A DNA stretch of 9,287 nt. It comes from Flavobacteriaceae bacterium. Its GTDB lineage: Bacteria > Bacteroidota > Bacteroidia > Flavobacteriales > Flavobacteriaceae. The stretch spans positions 1 through 9,287 of the forward strand of contig JABHBC010000263.1 of NCBI GenBank assembly GCA_018674025.1, written 5' to 3'. Below are positions 1-6,260 of this stretch, piece after piece. The notes beneath the pieces are model-generated. The model made no database searches. It was not told the DNA's origin and saw nothing but the letters and a program-made list of their open reading frames with translations. Both the position numbers and the translations under genes were made by a program. The first letter of the stretch is position 1; the number at the start of each line of letters is the position of its first letter.

Positions 1-21
1 AAGGAAGACCTGGATCGTAAT

Positions 22-705
22 ATGAATAAAATAATTATAGTTGGAGGTAGTAGAGGAATTGGAAAAGCAATTATCAATGACCTCGTAGACGGTAATATCA
101 TTATCAACCTAAGCAGAAACAAGCCTGAATTAACTCACACAAATTTAACTCATTATAATGTAGATGTTCTTAACAGTGATCTCCCTGACTTTGAAGATGT
201 TACGTCTATTATTTATTGCCCCGGAAGTATTAACTTAAAACCAATTAGTAGAATCTCTCTAGATGAATTTAGAGAAGACTTTGAGATAAATGTTATTGGA
301 GCAGTCAAAGTAATTCAAAAATACTTACCAATTCTAAAAAAATCAAACAATGCGTCAATACTTCTTTTTAGTACTGTAGCTACCAAATTAGGAATGCCAT
401 ATCATTCTACTGTTGCTGCTTCTAAATCTGCTATTGATGGTCTTGTCAAAACCTTAGGAGCGGAATTAGCACCAAAAATAAGAGTTAATGCTATTGCTCC
501 GACAATAACTAAAACTGATCTAGCATCAAAGTTACTAAGAAATGAAAAAGTTATAGAAAATATGATTGAAAGACATCCCTTAAAAAAAATTCTTATGCCA
601 GAAGAAGTGTCAAAAATGGCTAAGTTTTTAATTTCAAAAGATGCCTCGTCAATTTCAGGTCAAATATTTAATTTAGATGCTGGTATTGTATCTTTTAAAT
701 TATAA
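22..705 (+). CDS. Short-chain dehydrogenase/reductase (SDR) lacking the catalytic Tyr
   Basis: This is a cytoplasmic Rossmann-fold protein of the classical SDR size (227 aa). The dinucleotide-binding motif GGSRGIG lies at residues 8-14, the YCPGS segment at 65-69 stands where NNAG normally is, the structural Asn is N90, and Ser117 and Lys135 match two catalytic residues. The third, the Tyr of YxxxK, should sit at residue 131 but is Val (VAASK, 131-135); the nearest Tyr is Y127. The C-terminal half keeps the usual RVNAIAP segment (154-160) and an ISGQ..N.DAG end. It may therefore be a variant reductase or a binding protein; the substrate is unknown. It leads a tight gene run ending in a photolyase, with the next gene 4 bases downstream. 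The ATG at 22 puts the glycine motif where the family expects it, although the frame stays open to the window edge. Family is certain, activity is not. Confidence 0.9.
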   Translation: MNKIIIVGGSRGIGKAIINDLVDGNIIINLSRNKPELTHTNLTHYNVDVLNSDLPDFEDVTSIIYCPGSINLKPISRISLDEFREDFEINVIGAVKVIQKYLPILKKSNNASILLFSTVATKLGMPYHSTVAASKSAIDGLVKTLGAELAPKIRVNAIAPTITKTDLASKLLRNEKVIENMIERHPLKKILMPEEVSKMAKFLISKDASSISGQIFNLDAGIVSFKL

Positions 706-709
706 GTAA

Positions 710-1246
710 ATGAATTTAATCAAGAGTTTCTTATTAATATTTATAACTATAATAACTAATACAATGAATAGTCAAACCTCAATTTATGATCTATCTATCA
801 CAGGTATTGATGGTAAAGAAATTAAAATTTCAGATTTTAAAAACAAAAATATATTATTTGTCAATGTAGCATCTAAATGTGGTTTTACAGGTCAATATGA
901 AGGGCTTCAAAAATTACATGAAAAATATAAATCAAACTTAGTAGTAATTGGAGTCCCCTCGAATGAGTTTGGTGGTCAAGAGCCTGGAACATCAGAGCAG
1001 ATTGCAACTTTCTGCTCAGACAAATATGACGTTAGCTTTATAATGACTGAAAAAGTTAAAGTTAAAGGGAGCGAGCAACATCCATTATACAAATGGCTCA
1101 CTAACAAGGACTTAAACATGGTTAGCAATTCATCCGTAAAGTGGAATTTTCAAAAATACTTGATAAATGAAAATGGTGAGTTTGTTAATTATTGGTATTC
1201 TTTTACAAAACCACTGAGTGAAAAAATTACCAAATATCTAAAATGA
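710..1246 (+). CDS. Glutathione peroxidase family protein, probably exported and thioredoxin-dependent
   Basis: This 178-aa thiol peroxidase reduces hydrogen peroxide and organic or lipid hydroperoxides. Residues 1 to about 21 form a signal peptide (Lys5, then a hydrophobic stretch FLLIFITII), with no lipobox Cys, so the mature enzyme should be periplasmic. The peroxidatic Cys is C57 in VNVASKCGFT. Gln90 in NEFGGQEPG and Trp145-Asn146 in KWNF complete the catalytic tetrad. It is a Cys enzyme, with no selenocysteine codon. C102 in ATFCSDKYDVSF sits where the resolving Cys of thioredoxin-dependent members lies, so thioredoxin-like proteins are a more likely reductant than glutathione (inference). 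It begins 4 bases after the SDR stop, and its own TGA overlaps the next ATG. Placement beside tspO and a photolyase gene suggests defence against photo-oxidative damage. Confidence 0.95.
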   Translation: MNLIKSFLLIFITIITNTMNSQTSIYDLSITGIDGKEIKISDFKNKNILFVNVASKCGFTGQYEGLQKLHEKYKSNLVVIGVPSNEFGGQEPGTSEQIATFCSDKYDVSFIMTEKVKVKGSEQHPLYKWLTNKDLNMVSNSSVKWNFQKYLINENGEFVNYWYSFTKPLSEKITKYLK

Positions 1247-1704
1247 AATTATTAATTAGATTTCTGTTATTTCTGTTAATCAATTTTTCTATTTTATATG
1301 CGGGAAATTTATTAATGGGTGATGGAGCTTCATCTGAGTGGTATAAAAATCTAATAAAAGCACCTTGGACTCCAGAGGGATGGGTATTTGGATTTGCCTG
1401 GACTTTTTTAATGACTTGCTTTGCAGCTTATTTAGCGAAGCTTTCTACTTTAGAAAACTCACCAAAATTAATATCAATATTATTAATACAATACTTTTTA
1501 AATTTAATATGGAATTTTATATTTTTTAATCAACAAGAGATAATCTTCGGACTAATTGATATAATTCTTTTAACAATAGTTGTTGCTTTTATATTAATTA
1601 ATAACTTCTCTGTTATGAAAAAATTCTCCATCTTGATACTACCCTATTTTTTATGGCTTCTAATAGCAACCTCACTTAACTTATATATAGCTATTTATAA
1701 TTAA
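1243..1704 (+). CDS. tspO: TspO/MBR family tryptophan-rich sensory protein
   Basis: This is an integral membrane protein of 153 aa, the usual length for bacterial TspO, with five predicted hydrophobic helices (roughly residues 3-24, 45-65, 76-96, 99-120 and 128-151). Family marks are visible in order: WY..L.KAPWTPEGWVFGFAWT (W33-T54), the LNLIWNFIFF helix (86-95) and the LPYFLWLLIATSLN segment (132-145). Known homologues bind porphyrins and other tetrapyrroles; in Rhodobacter TspO adjusts photosynthesis gene expression to oxygen and light, and some members promote porphyrin photodegradation. What it binds here is unknown. The start overlaps the peroxidase stop by four bases (ATGA), and its TAA shares one base with the next ATG, so translation is probably coupled on both sides. 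The gene belongs to the putative light-stress operon. Confidence 0.93.
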   Translation: MKLLIRFLLFLLINFSILYAGNLLMGDGASSEWYKNLIKAPWTPEGWVFGFAWTFLMTCFAAYLAKLSTLENSPKLISILLIQYFLNLIWNFIFFNQQEIIFGLIDIILLTIVVAFILINNFSVMKKFSILILPYFLWLLIATSLNLYIAIYN

Positions 1705-2171
1705 TGAAAATTTACAGATTCACAAGACGACAATTATTACCAATTACAGTTGAAAAAGCATGGGAATTTCTGAGCGATCCAAGAAATTTAAAATTAATAA
1801 CTCCCGAATATATGGGATTTCAAATATTAAATGAAGAAGAAACAGAGATGTATGCTGGTCAAATAATTCAATATATTGTTACTCCGGTACTTGGTATTCC
1901 AACCAAATGGGTTACTGAAATAACTCAAGTTAAGGACAAAAGATATTTTGTTGACGAACAGAGGTTTGGGCCGTACAGTTTATGGCATCATAAACATTTC
2001 ATTAAAGAGGTTAAGGGTGGAGTGGAAATGATTGATATTATAGACTATAAGATTCCATTAGGATTTATAGGAAGAATAATGAATCCAATACTAGTAAAAC
2101 CTAAATTGGAAGAAATTTTTAGATTTAGAAAAGAAAAATTAGAAAAACTCTTTGGAATATTAATAAAATGA
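1704..2171 (+). CDS. SRPBCC-fold (START/Bet v1-like) ligand-binding protein
   Basis: This 155-aa soluble protein resembles SRPBCC cyclase/dehydrase-like proteins, a fold with a deep hydrophobic ligand cavity. The N-terminal strand and helix (ITVEKAWEFLSDPRNLKLITPEYMGF, 14-39) follow the family pattern: a domain-opening VEKAWEF, then an NL..ITPE segment. A conserved-looking RFGPYSLWHHKHF block (87-99), GGVEMIDIIDYKIPLGFIG (105-123) and a long charged C-terminal helix (132-150) complete the fold. There is no signal peptide or membrane segment. Reaction and ligand are unknown; a lipid, isoprenoid or tetrapyrrole-like ligand is only a guess from the fold and the neighbouring tspO. The start codon overlaps the tspO stop by one base, and the stop overlaps the photolyase start by four. 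Similar small proteins commonly sit beside photolyase genes in bacteria, from general knowledge. Confidence 0.85.
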   Translation: MKIYRFTRRQLLPITVEKAWEFLSDPRNLKLITPEYMGFQILNEEETEMYAGQIIQYIVTPVLGIPTKWVTEITQVKDKRYFVDEQRFGPYSLWHHKHFIKEVKGGVEMIDIIDYKIPLGFIGRIMNPILVKPKLEEIFRFRKEKLEKLFGILIK

Positions 2172-3475
2172 GTGAAAAGGTAAATATTTTTTGGTTTAGA
2201 AGAGATCTAAGACTTACAGATAATATAGGTCTTAATCAAGCTCTCAACAACAAATTAAAAGTTATACCCTTATTTATTTTTGATGAAAACATTACCACTG
2301 AATTAGATAAAGACGACGCTAGAATAAACTTTATCTATAAGCAACTAGAATCTATAAATAACATTTTGTTGACTAAGTATAACTCTAAACTTTTAGTTTT
2401 AAAAGGGAAACCTTTTGAAGTCATTCAAAATCTGATTAATAAGTATAATGTTGAAGGTTTTTTTTCAAATCATGATTATGAACCATACGCTATTGCTCGA
2501 GATAAGAAAATTAATGAGTTTTTATCAAATAAAAACATAAACTTCTCTAGTTTTAAAGATCAAGTTATTTTTGAAAAAGATGAAGTTACCAAAGATGACA
2601 AAACTCCTTATGTAGTCTACACTCCATACATGAAAAAATGGAAAACAAAACTAGATAACATAGACCTATCAGATTTTAAGCCTAAAGATTTAGCTCATAA
2701 CTTTTATTCCAATCATGATAGTTATAATTGGTGTTCACTCAATAGTTTTGGGTTTGAAAAGTCAACTATTGAGATTCCTAATTACAAGCTCGATGAAGAC
2801 TTAGTAGAAAAATATGAAAAAGAGAGAAATTTTCCTTCATTAAATTCTACAAGTAAGATTGGCCCTCATTTAAGATTTGGCACTGTGAGCATAAGACAAG
2901 TTTTATTGTTTGTTTTAAAATGTAAAAATGAAGTGTTTTTACAAGAATTAATTTGGAGAGAATTTTTTATGCAGATTATGTGGTTTTTTCCAAGGACTCA
3001 AACCAGATGTTTTAAAGAAAAATATGAAAATGTAAAATGGCTTTATGATGAAGAGTCTTTTAAGAAATGGTGTGAAGGAAAAACAGGATACCCAATAGTT
3101 GATGCAGGAATGAGAGAATTAAATGCAACTGGATTTATGCACAATAGAGTAAGAATGATTACTGCAGGATTTCTATGTAAACATTTACTAATTGACTGGA
3201 GATGGGGTGAGGCATACTTTGCAAAAAAACTATTTGATTACGAATTATCTAGCAATATTGGTAATTGGCAATGGGCGGCAGGAACTGGAGTTGACTCAGC
3301 ACCATATTTTAGAATTTTTAACCCGACAAGTCAGGCTACAAAATTTGATAAAGAATTAAAATACATAAACAAGTGGGTGAAGAATTTAAATGAAATGGAT
3401 TACCCAAAACCGATTGTTGATCACAAATTTGCCAGACAAAGATGTTTAGAAACTTATAAAAGAGGTTTAGAATAA
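2168..3475 (+). CDS. phrB: Deoxyribodipyrimidine photolyase (class I CPD photolyase)
   Basis: This 435-aa flavoenzyme uses blue or near-UV light to split cyclobutane pyrimidine dimers in DNA. The N-terminal antenna domain opens with FWFRRDLRLTDN (8-19); E105 in DYEPYAIARD may match the folate-antenna Glu of E. coli PhrB. The C-terminal FAD domain has ELIWREFF (260-267), GYPIVDAGMREL (307-318), MHNRVRMITAGFL (324-336) and NWQWAAGTG.DSAPYFRIFNP (366-386). By alignment from memory to E. coli PhrB, the electron-transfer Trp triad is W301, W344 and W367, the flavin N5 Asn is N363, and dimer contacts are E260, W263, M330 and W369. All are present, so repair activity rather than a cryptochrome-only role is likely. 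It is somewhat shorter than the E. coli enzyme (472 aa) but complete. It is the last of five tightly packed genes; ATGA joins it to the SRPBCC gene. Confidence 0.95.
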   Translation: MSEKVNIFWFRRDLRLTDNIGLNQALNNKLKVIPLFIFDENITTELDKDDARINFIYKQLESINNILLTKYNSKLLVLKGKPFEVIQNLINKYNVEGFFSNHDYEPYAIARDKKINEFLSNKNINFSSFKDQVIFEKDEVTKDDKTPYVVYTPYMKKWKTKLDNIDLSDFKPKDLAHNFYSNHDSYNWCSLNSFGFEKSTIEIPNYKLDEDLVEKYEKERNFPSLNSTSKIGPHLRFGTVSIRQVLLFVLKCKNEVFLQELIWREFFMQIMWFFPRTQTRCFKEKYENVKWLYDEESFKKWCEGKTGYPIVDAGMRELNATGFMHNRVRMITAGFLCKHLLIDWRWGEAYFAKKLFDYELSSNIGNWQWAAGTGVDSAPYFRIFNPTSQATKFDKELKYINKWVKNLNEMDYPKPIVDHKFARQRCLETYKRGLE

Positions 3476-3476
3476 G

Positions 3477-3501
3477 TTCTTAAAAATTACTATATTAAGA
3501 A
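3477..3501 (+). terminator. Weak inverted repeat after the photolyase gene
   Basis: In the 41-base gap after the photolyase stop, TTCTTAA (3477-3483) and TTAAGAA (3495-3501) form a 7-bp AT-rich stem around an 11-base loop. A run of five T (3512-3516) follows only after another ten bases. This is too weak and too widely spaced to be a confident intrinsic terminator. It may equally be an operator-like dyad for the following amidohydrolase gene, or chance in AT-rich DNA. I see no convincing Bacteroidetes promoter (TTTG / TAnnTTTG) in this gap. Confidence 0.25.
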
Positions 3502-3516
3502 TCTAAACTAATTTTT

Positions 3517-4950
3517 ATGAAAAATATTTCCTTTATTTTCTTATTCATTTTTTCTATCAATATAAATTTCTCTCAAAGTAAAATATCTGATATAAATCAA
3601 GATATTTTAAATTCTATAGAAAAACATTCTTCAAACCTAATAAGTATTAGTGATGAGATTTGGAATCTAGCAGAAACTGCTTTCAACGAACATAAATCAT
3701 CTAAAATATTAGCTGATTACGCAATTAAGAACGGTTTTACTGTTGAAATGGGTGTAGCTGATATGCCAACAGCTTTTGTAGCAACTTATGGAAAAGGGAG
3801 TCCTGTTATTAGTGTTTTAGGAGAGTTTGATGCACTTCCAGGGATATCTCAAGAAGCTAAACCAACCAAATCTCCTCTAGTTGAGGGTGGTGCTGGTCAT
3901 GGATGTGGTCATAATTTATTTGGTGCAGGTAGTTTAGGTGCAGCAATTGCAATTAAAGAACTGATAGAAAGTGGTAAAATAAGCGGTACAGTAAAGTTCT
4001 TTGGGACACCAAGTGAAGAAAAATATTTTGGAAAAATATGGATGGTAAAAGAAGGATTATGGGATGATGTTGATGTAAATCTTAGCTGGCATCCAGCAGC
4101 ACAGACAGAAGCTGACGTTCAAAGCTCATTAGCATTGATAGATTTTAAAATTGAATTTTTTGGTCAAGCAGCTCATGCTTCAATGGATCCGTGGAATGGC
4201 AGAAGTGCCTCTGATGCATTGGAATTATATACCACAGGGGTTAATTACTATCGTGAACATGTAAAACCAACTGTAAGAATGCACTATCATATTCAAGATG
4301 GTGGGCAGGTTGTAAATGTGGTACCAGATTATTCAAAATTATGGATGAGAGTAAGGGACACTAAAAGATCTGGTATGTATCCTGTTTATGAACGAGTTGT
4401 TGAAATGGCTGAAGGAGCTGCAATTTTAGCAAATGTTGATTATAAAGTTTCACTAATTTCTGGGATTTATGAAACTTTAGTCAATAGAACTGGAGGGGCT
4501 GTCATGCAAAATAATTTAGAAATATTAGGACCAATAAAATATTCTGAAGAAGAAATAGAGTTTGCAAAAAAAATACAAGAAGTTACATCAAAACCACAAA
4601 ACGGAATGGATTCAGAAATTAGACCAATGATGGACACAAGAGAACATCCAGGAGGTGGATCAACAGATGTAGGTGATGTAAGCTGGAATGTTGCTAATAT
4701 TAATGTAGGTGTAGCTACTGCTCCAATAGGTACCCCATGGCATTCATGGGCTGTAGTAGCTTGTGGAGGAATGAGTATTGGCCATAAAGGAATGCTTCAT
4801 GCTTCAAAGGCAATGGCAATGACAATGTCAGATTTATACCAAAATGATGAATTGGTAAAAGAAGTTAAAAATGAATATTTAGAAAGAAAAGGAAATGAAG
4901 TTTACGTTGCTATGGTTCCAGAGGGACCGCCGCCAGTAAATGATAATTAA
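3517..4950 (+). CDS. M20-family amidohydrolase, AbgB-like, with a signal peptide
   Basis: This 477-aa metal-dependent amide hydrolase is related to AbgB, the p-aminobenzoyl-glutamate hydrolase subunit, within peptidase family M20. A Sec signal peptide spans residues 1 to about 20 (MKNISFIFLFIFSI, then NFSQ), so the enzyme should be periplasmic or secreted. Expected metal ligands are visible: C130 and H132 in GHGCGHN (127-133), the Glu pair 167-168 in TPSEEKYFG, H192 in SWHPAA, and H409 in GTPWHSWA. The inserted dimerisation domain (about 207-325) contains the typical FFGQAAHAS..PW.GRSA..A block (214-234). The substrate cannot be read from sequence; N-acyl amino acids, small peptides or aminobenzoyl-glutamate-like amides are options. 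The gene starts 41 bases after the photolyase, so it may be a separate unit. Its stop overlaps that of convergent murA. A short Pro-rich tail (GPPPV, 470-474) ends the protein. Confidence 0.9.
   Translation: MKNISFIFLFIFSININFSQSKISDINQDILNSIEKHSSNLISISDEIWNLAETAFNEHKSSKILADYAIKNGFTVEMGVADMPTAFVATYGKGSPVISVLGEFDALPGISQEAKPTKSPLVEGGAGHGCGHNLFGAGSLGAAIAIKELIESGKISGTVKFFGTPSEEKYFGKIWMVKEGLWDDVDVNLSWHPAAQTEADVQSSLALIDFKIEFFGQAAHASMDPWNGRSASDALELYTTGVNYYREHVKPTVRMHYHIQDGGQVVNVVPDYSKLWMRVRDTKRSGMYPVYERVVEMAEGAAILANVDYKVSLISGIYETLVNRTGGAVMQNNLEILGPIKYSEEEIEFAKKIQEVTSKPQNGMDSEIRPMMDTREHPGGGSTDVGDVSWNVANINVGVATAPIGTPWHSWAVVACGGMSIGHKGMLHASKAMAMTMSDLYQNDELVKEVKNEYLERKGNEVYVAMVPEGPPPVNDN
4914..4928 (+). 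other. GC-rich hairpin at the 3' end of the amidohydrolase gene
   Basis: GGTTCC (4914-4919) can pair with GGGACC (4923-4928) around the three-base loop AGA in the plus-strand transcript, with one G-U pair. A GC-rich stretch (CCGCCGCCAG) follows, which stands out in this AT-rich window. There is no T-run, so it is not a standard intrinsic terminator. It sits just before the overlapping convergent stops and may help end transcription or stabilise the mRNA 3' end. It could also simply reflect the Pro-Glu-Gly-Pro-Pro-Pro codons. Confidence 0.25.
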
Positions 4951-6254
4951 ATACGTTCTATTTTAGCACCAATTGATCTTAATCTTTCATCTATATTTTC
5001 ATAGCCTCTGTCTATTTGCTCGATATTGTGTATAATAGAAGTTCCTTTAGCTGATAGGGCAGCAATTAACAATGAAATACCTGCTCTAATGTCTGGAGAA
5101 GTCATAGTAGTTGCTTTTAACATTGATTTAAAATCGTGACCAATAACAGAAGCTCTGTGAGGGTCACATAAGATTATTTTAGCACCCATATCTATAAGCT
5201 TATCAACGAAAAATAATCTGCTTTCGAACATTTTTTGATGAATAAGTACACTTCCACGAGCTTGAGTTGAAACAACTAATATAATACTTAATAAATCTGG
5301 TGTAAATCCAGGCCAAGGAGCATCTGAAATAGTCAAAATTGATCCATCAATATAATTCTGAATTTCATAACCATTTTCATGTCCAGAAACAAAAATATCA
5401 TCATTCCTTTTTTCAACATTTATTCCTAGTTTACTAAAAACAAAAGGAATTTGACCTAAGTTATCCCAACTAACATTCTTTATTGTCAACTCGCTTTTTG
5501 TCATCGCAGCTAAACCAATCCAACTACCAATCTCTATCATGTCAGGGAGCATGGTGTGTTCAGTCCCACTTAAACTATCGACACCATCAATTATTAACAA
5601 ATTAGAACCTAACCCGCTAACTTTAGCACCCATTCGATTTAGCATTTTACATAACTGCTGTATGTAAGGTTCACAAGCTGCATTGTAAATAGATGTTTTA
5701 CCCTTTGCCAACACAGCTGCCATTAAAATATTTGCTGTTCCAGTAACTGAAGCTTCATCCAATAATATATAAGCACCATTAAGTTGAGTAGACTCAACTC
5801 CGTAAAAATGATCTTCTTTTCTGTATCTAAATTTAGCTCCTAATTTTATAAGCCCTTCAAAGTGAGTATCAAGTCTTCTTCTTCCAATTTTATCACCACC
5901 TGGCTTAGGAATGTAACCTCTTCCAAATCTTGCCAATAAAGGGCCAACAATCATTATTGAACCTCTTAAACCCTTACCGTCAATTTTAAATTCATCAGAC
6001 TCTAAATAATCAAGGTTAATATTGTCACTTTTAAAGGAATAGGAATTGTTGTTGATTTTTTCAACTTTAACACCAAGTTTTTTCAATAAACTAATTAGCT
6101 TATTAACATCAATAATATTTGGAATATTATTAATTGATATTTTTTGATCAGTTAAGAGTACTGCACATAAAATTTGTAAAGCCTCATTTTTAGCACCTTG
6201 TGGAGATATTTCTCCTTTTAACTTATGTCCACCCTCTATTTTAAATGATTGCAT
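4947..6254 (-). CDS. murA: UDP-N-acetylglucosamine 1-carboxyvinyltransferase (MurA), Cys-to-Asp type
   Basis: This 435-aa cytoplasmic enzyme transfers enolpyruvate from PEP to UDP-GlcNAc, the first committed step of peptidoglycan synthesis. It has the two-lobed EPSP-synthase-like fold. K22-N23 in GAKNEAL matches the PEP/UDP-GlcNAc contacts of E. coli MurA. D320 in DAPWPGFTPD corresponds to the catalytic Asp305, and R390 in SPDIRAG to Arg397. In the mobile loop (GRGYIPKPGGDKIGRRRLDTHF, 111-132) the PGGC Cys of E. coli (Cys115) is Asp121. That residue is the target of fosfomycin, and Asp at this place is known in naturally insensitive MurA proteins such as that of Mycobacterium tuberculosis, so low fosfomycin sensitivity is predicted. 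Length is a little over the E. coli protein (419 aa). It starts 6 bases after the DUF4290 stop, implying co-transcription. Confidence 0.97.
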   Translation of the reverse strand: MQSFKIEGGHKLKGEISPQGAKNEALQILCAVLLTDQKISINNIPNIIDVNKLISLLKKLGVKVEKINNNSYSFKSDNINLDYLESDEFKIDGKGLRGSIMIVGPLLARFGRGYIPKPGGDKIGRRRLDTHFEGLIKLGAKFRYRKEDHFYGVESTQLNGAYILLDEASVTGTANILMAAVLAKGKTSIYNAACEPYIQQLCKMLNRMGAKVSGLGSNLLIIDGVDSLSGTEHTMLPDMIEIGSWIGLAAMTKSELTIKNVSWDNLGQIPFVFSKLGINVEKRNDDIFVSGHENGYEIQNYIDGSILTISDAPWPGFTPDLLSIILVVSTQARGSVLIHQKMFESRLFFVDKLIDMGAKIILCDPHRASVIGHDFKSMLKATTMTSPDIRAGISLLIAALSAKGTSIIHNIEQIDRGYENIDERLRSIGAKIERI

Positions 6255-6260
6255 GGTTAA

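Noticed and set aside
1..25. Possible 3' end of an upstream gene: one frame ends TAA at 18-20, another ends TGA at 23-25 overlapping the SDR ATG.
   Set aside because: Only five to seven codons are visible, too few to identify a product or choose a frame. The SDR frame itself is also open to the edge.
2743..2752. TAGTTTTG, a match to the Bacteroidetes -7 promoter element TAnnTTTG on the plus strand.
   Set aside because: It lies inside the photolyase coding region with no gene starting downstream; a chance match in AT-rich DNA is more likely.
2168..3475. Reading the photolyase homologue as a cryptochrome (signalling only).
   Set aside because: Dimer-contact residues, the Trp triad and the class I C-terminal block are intact and there is no C-terminal extension, so DNA repair is the simpler call.
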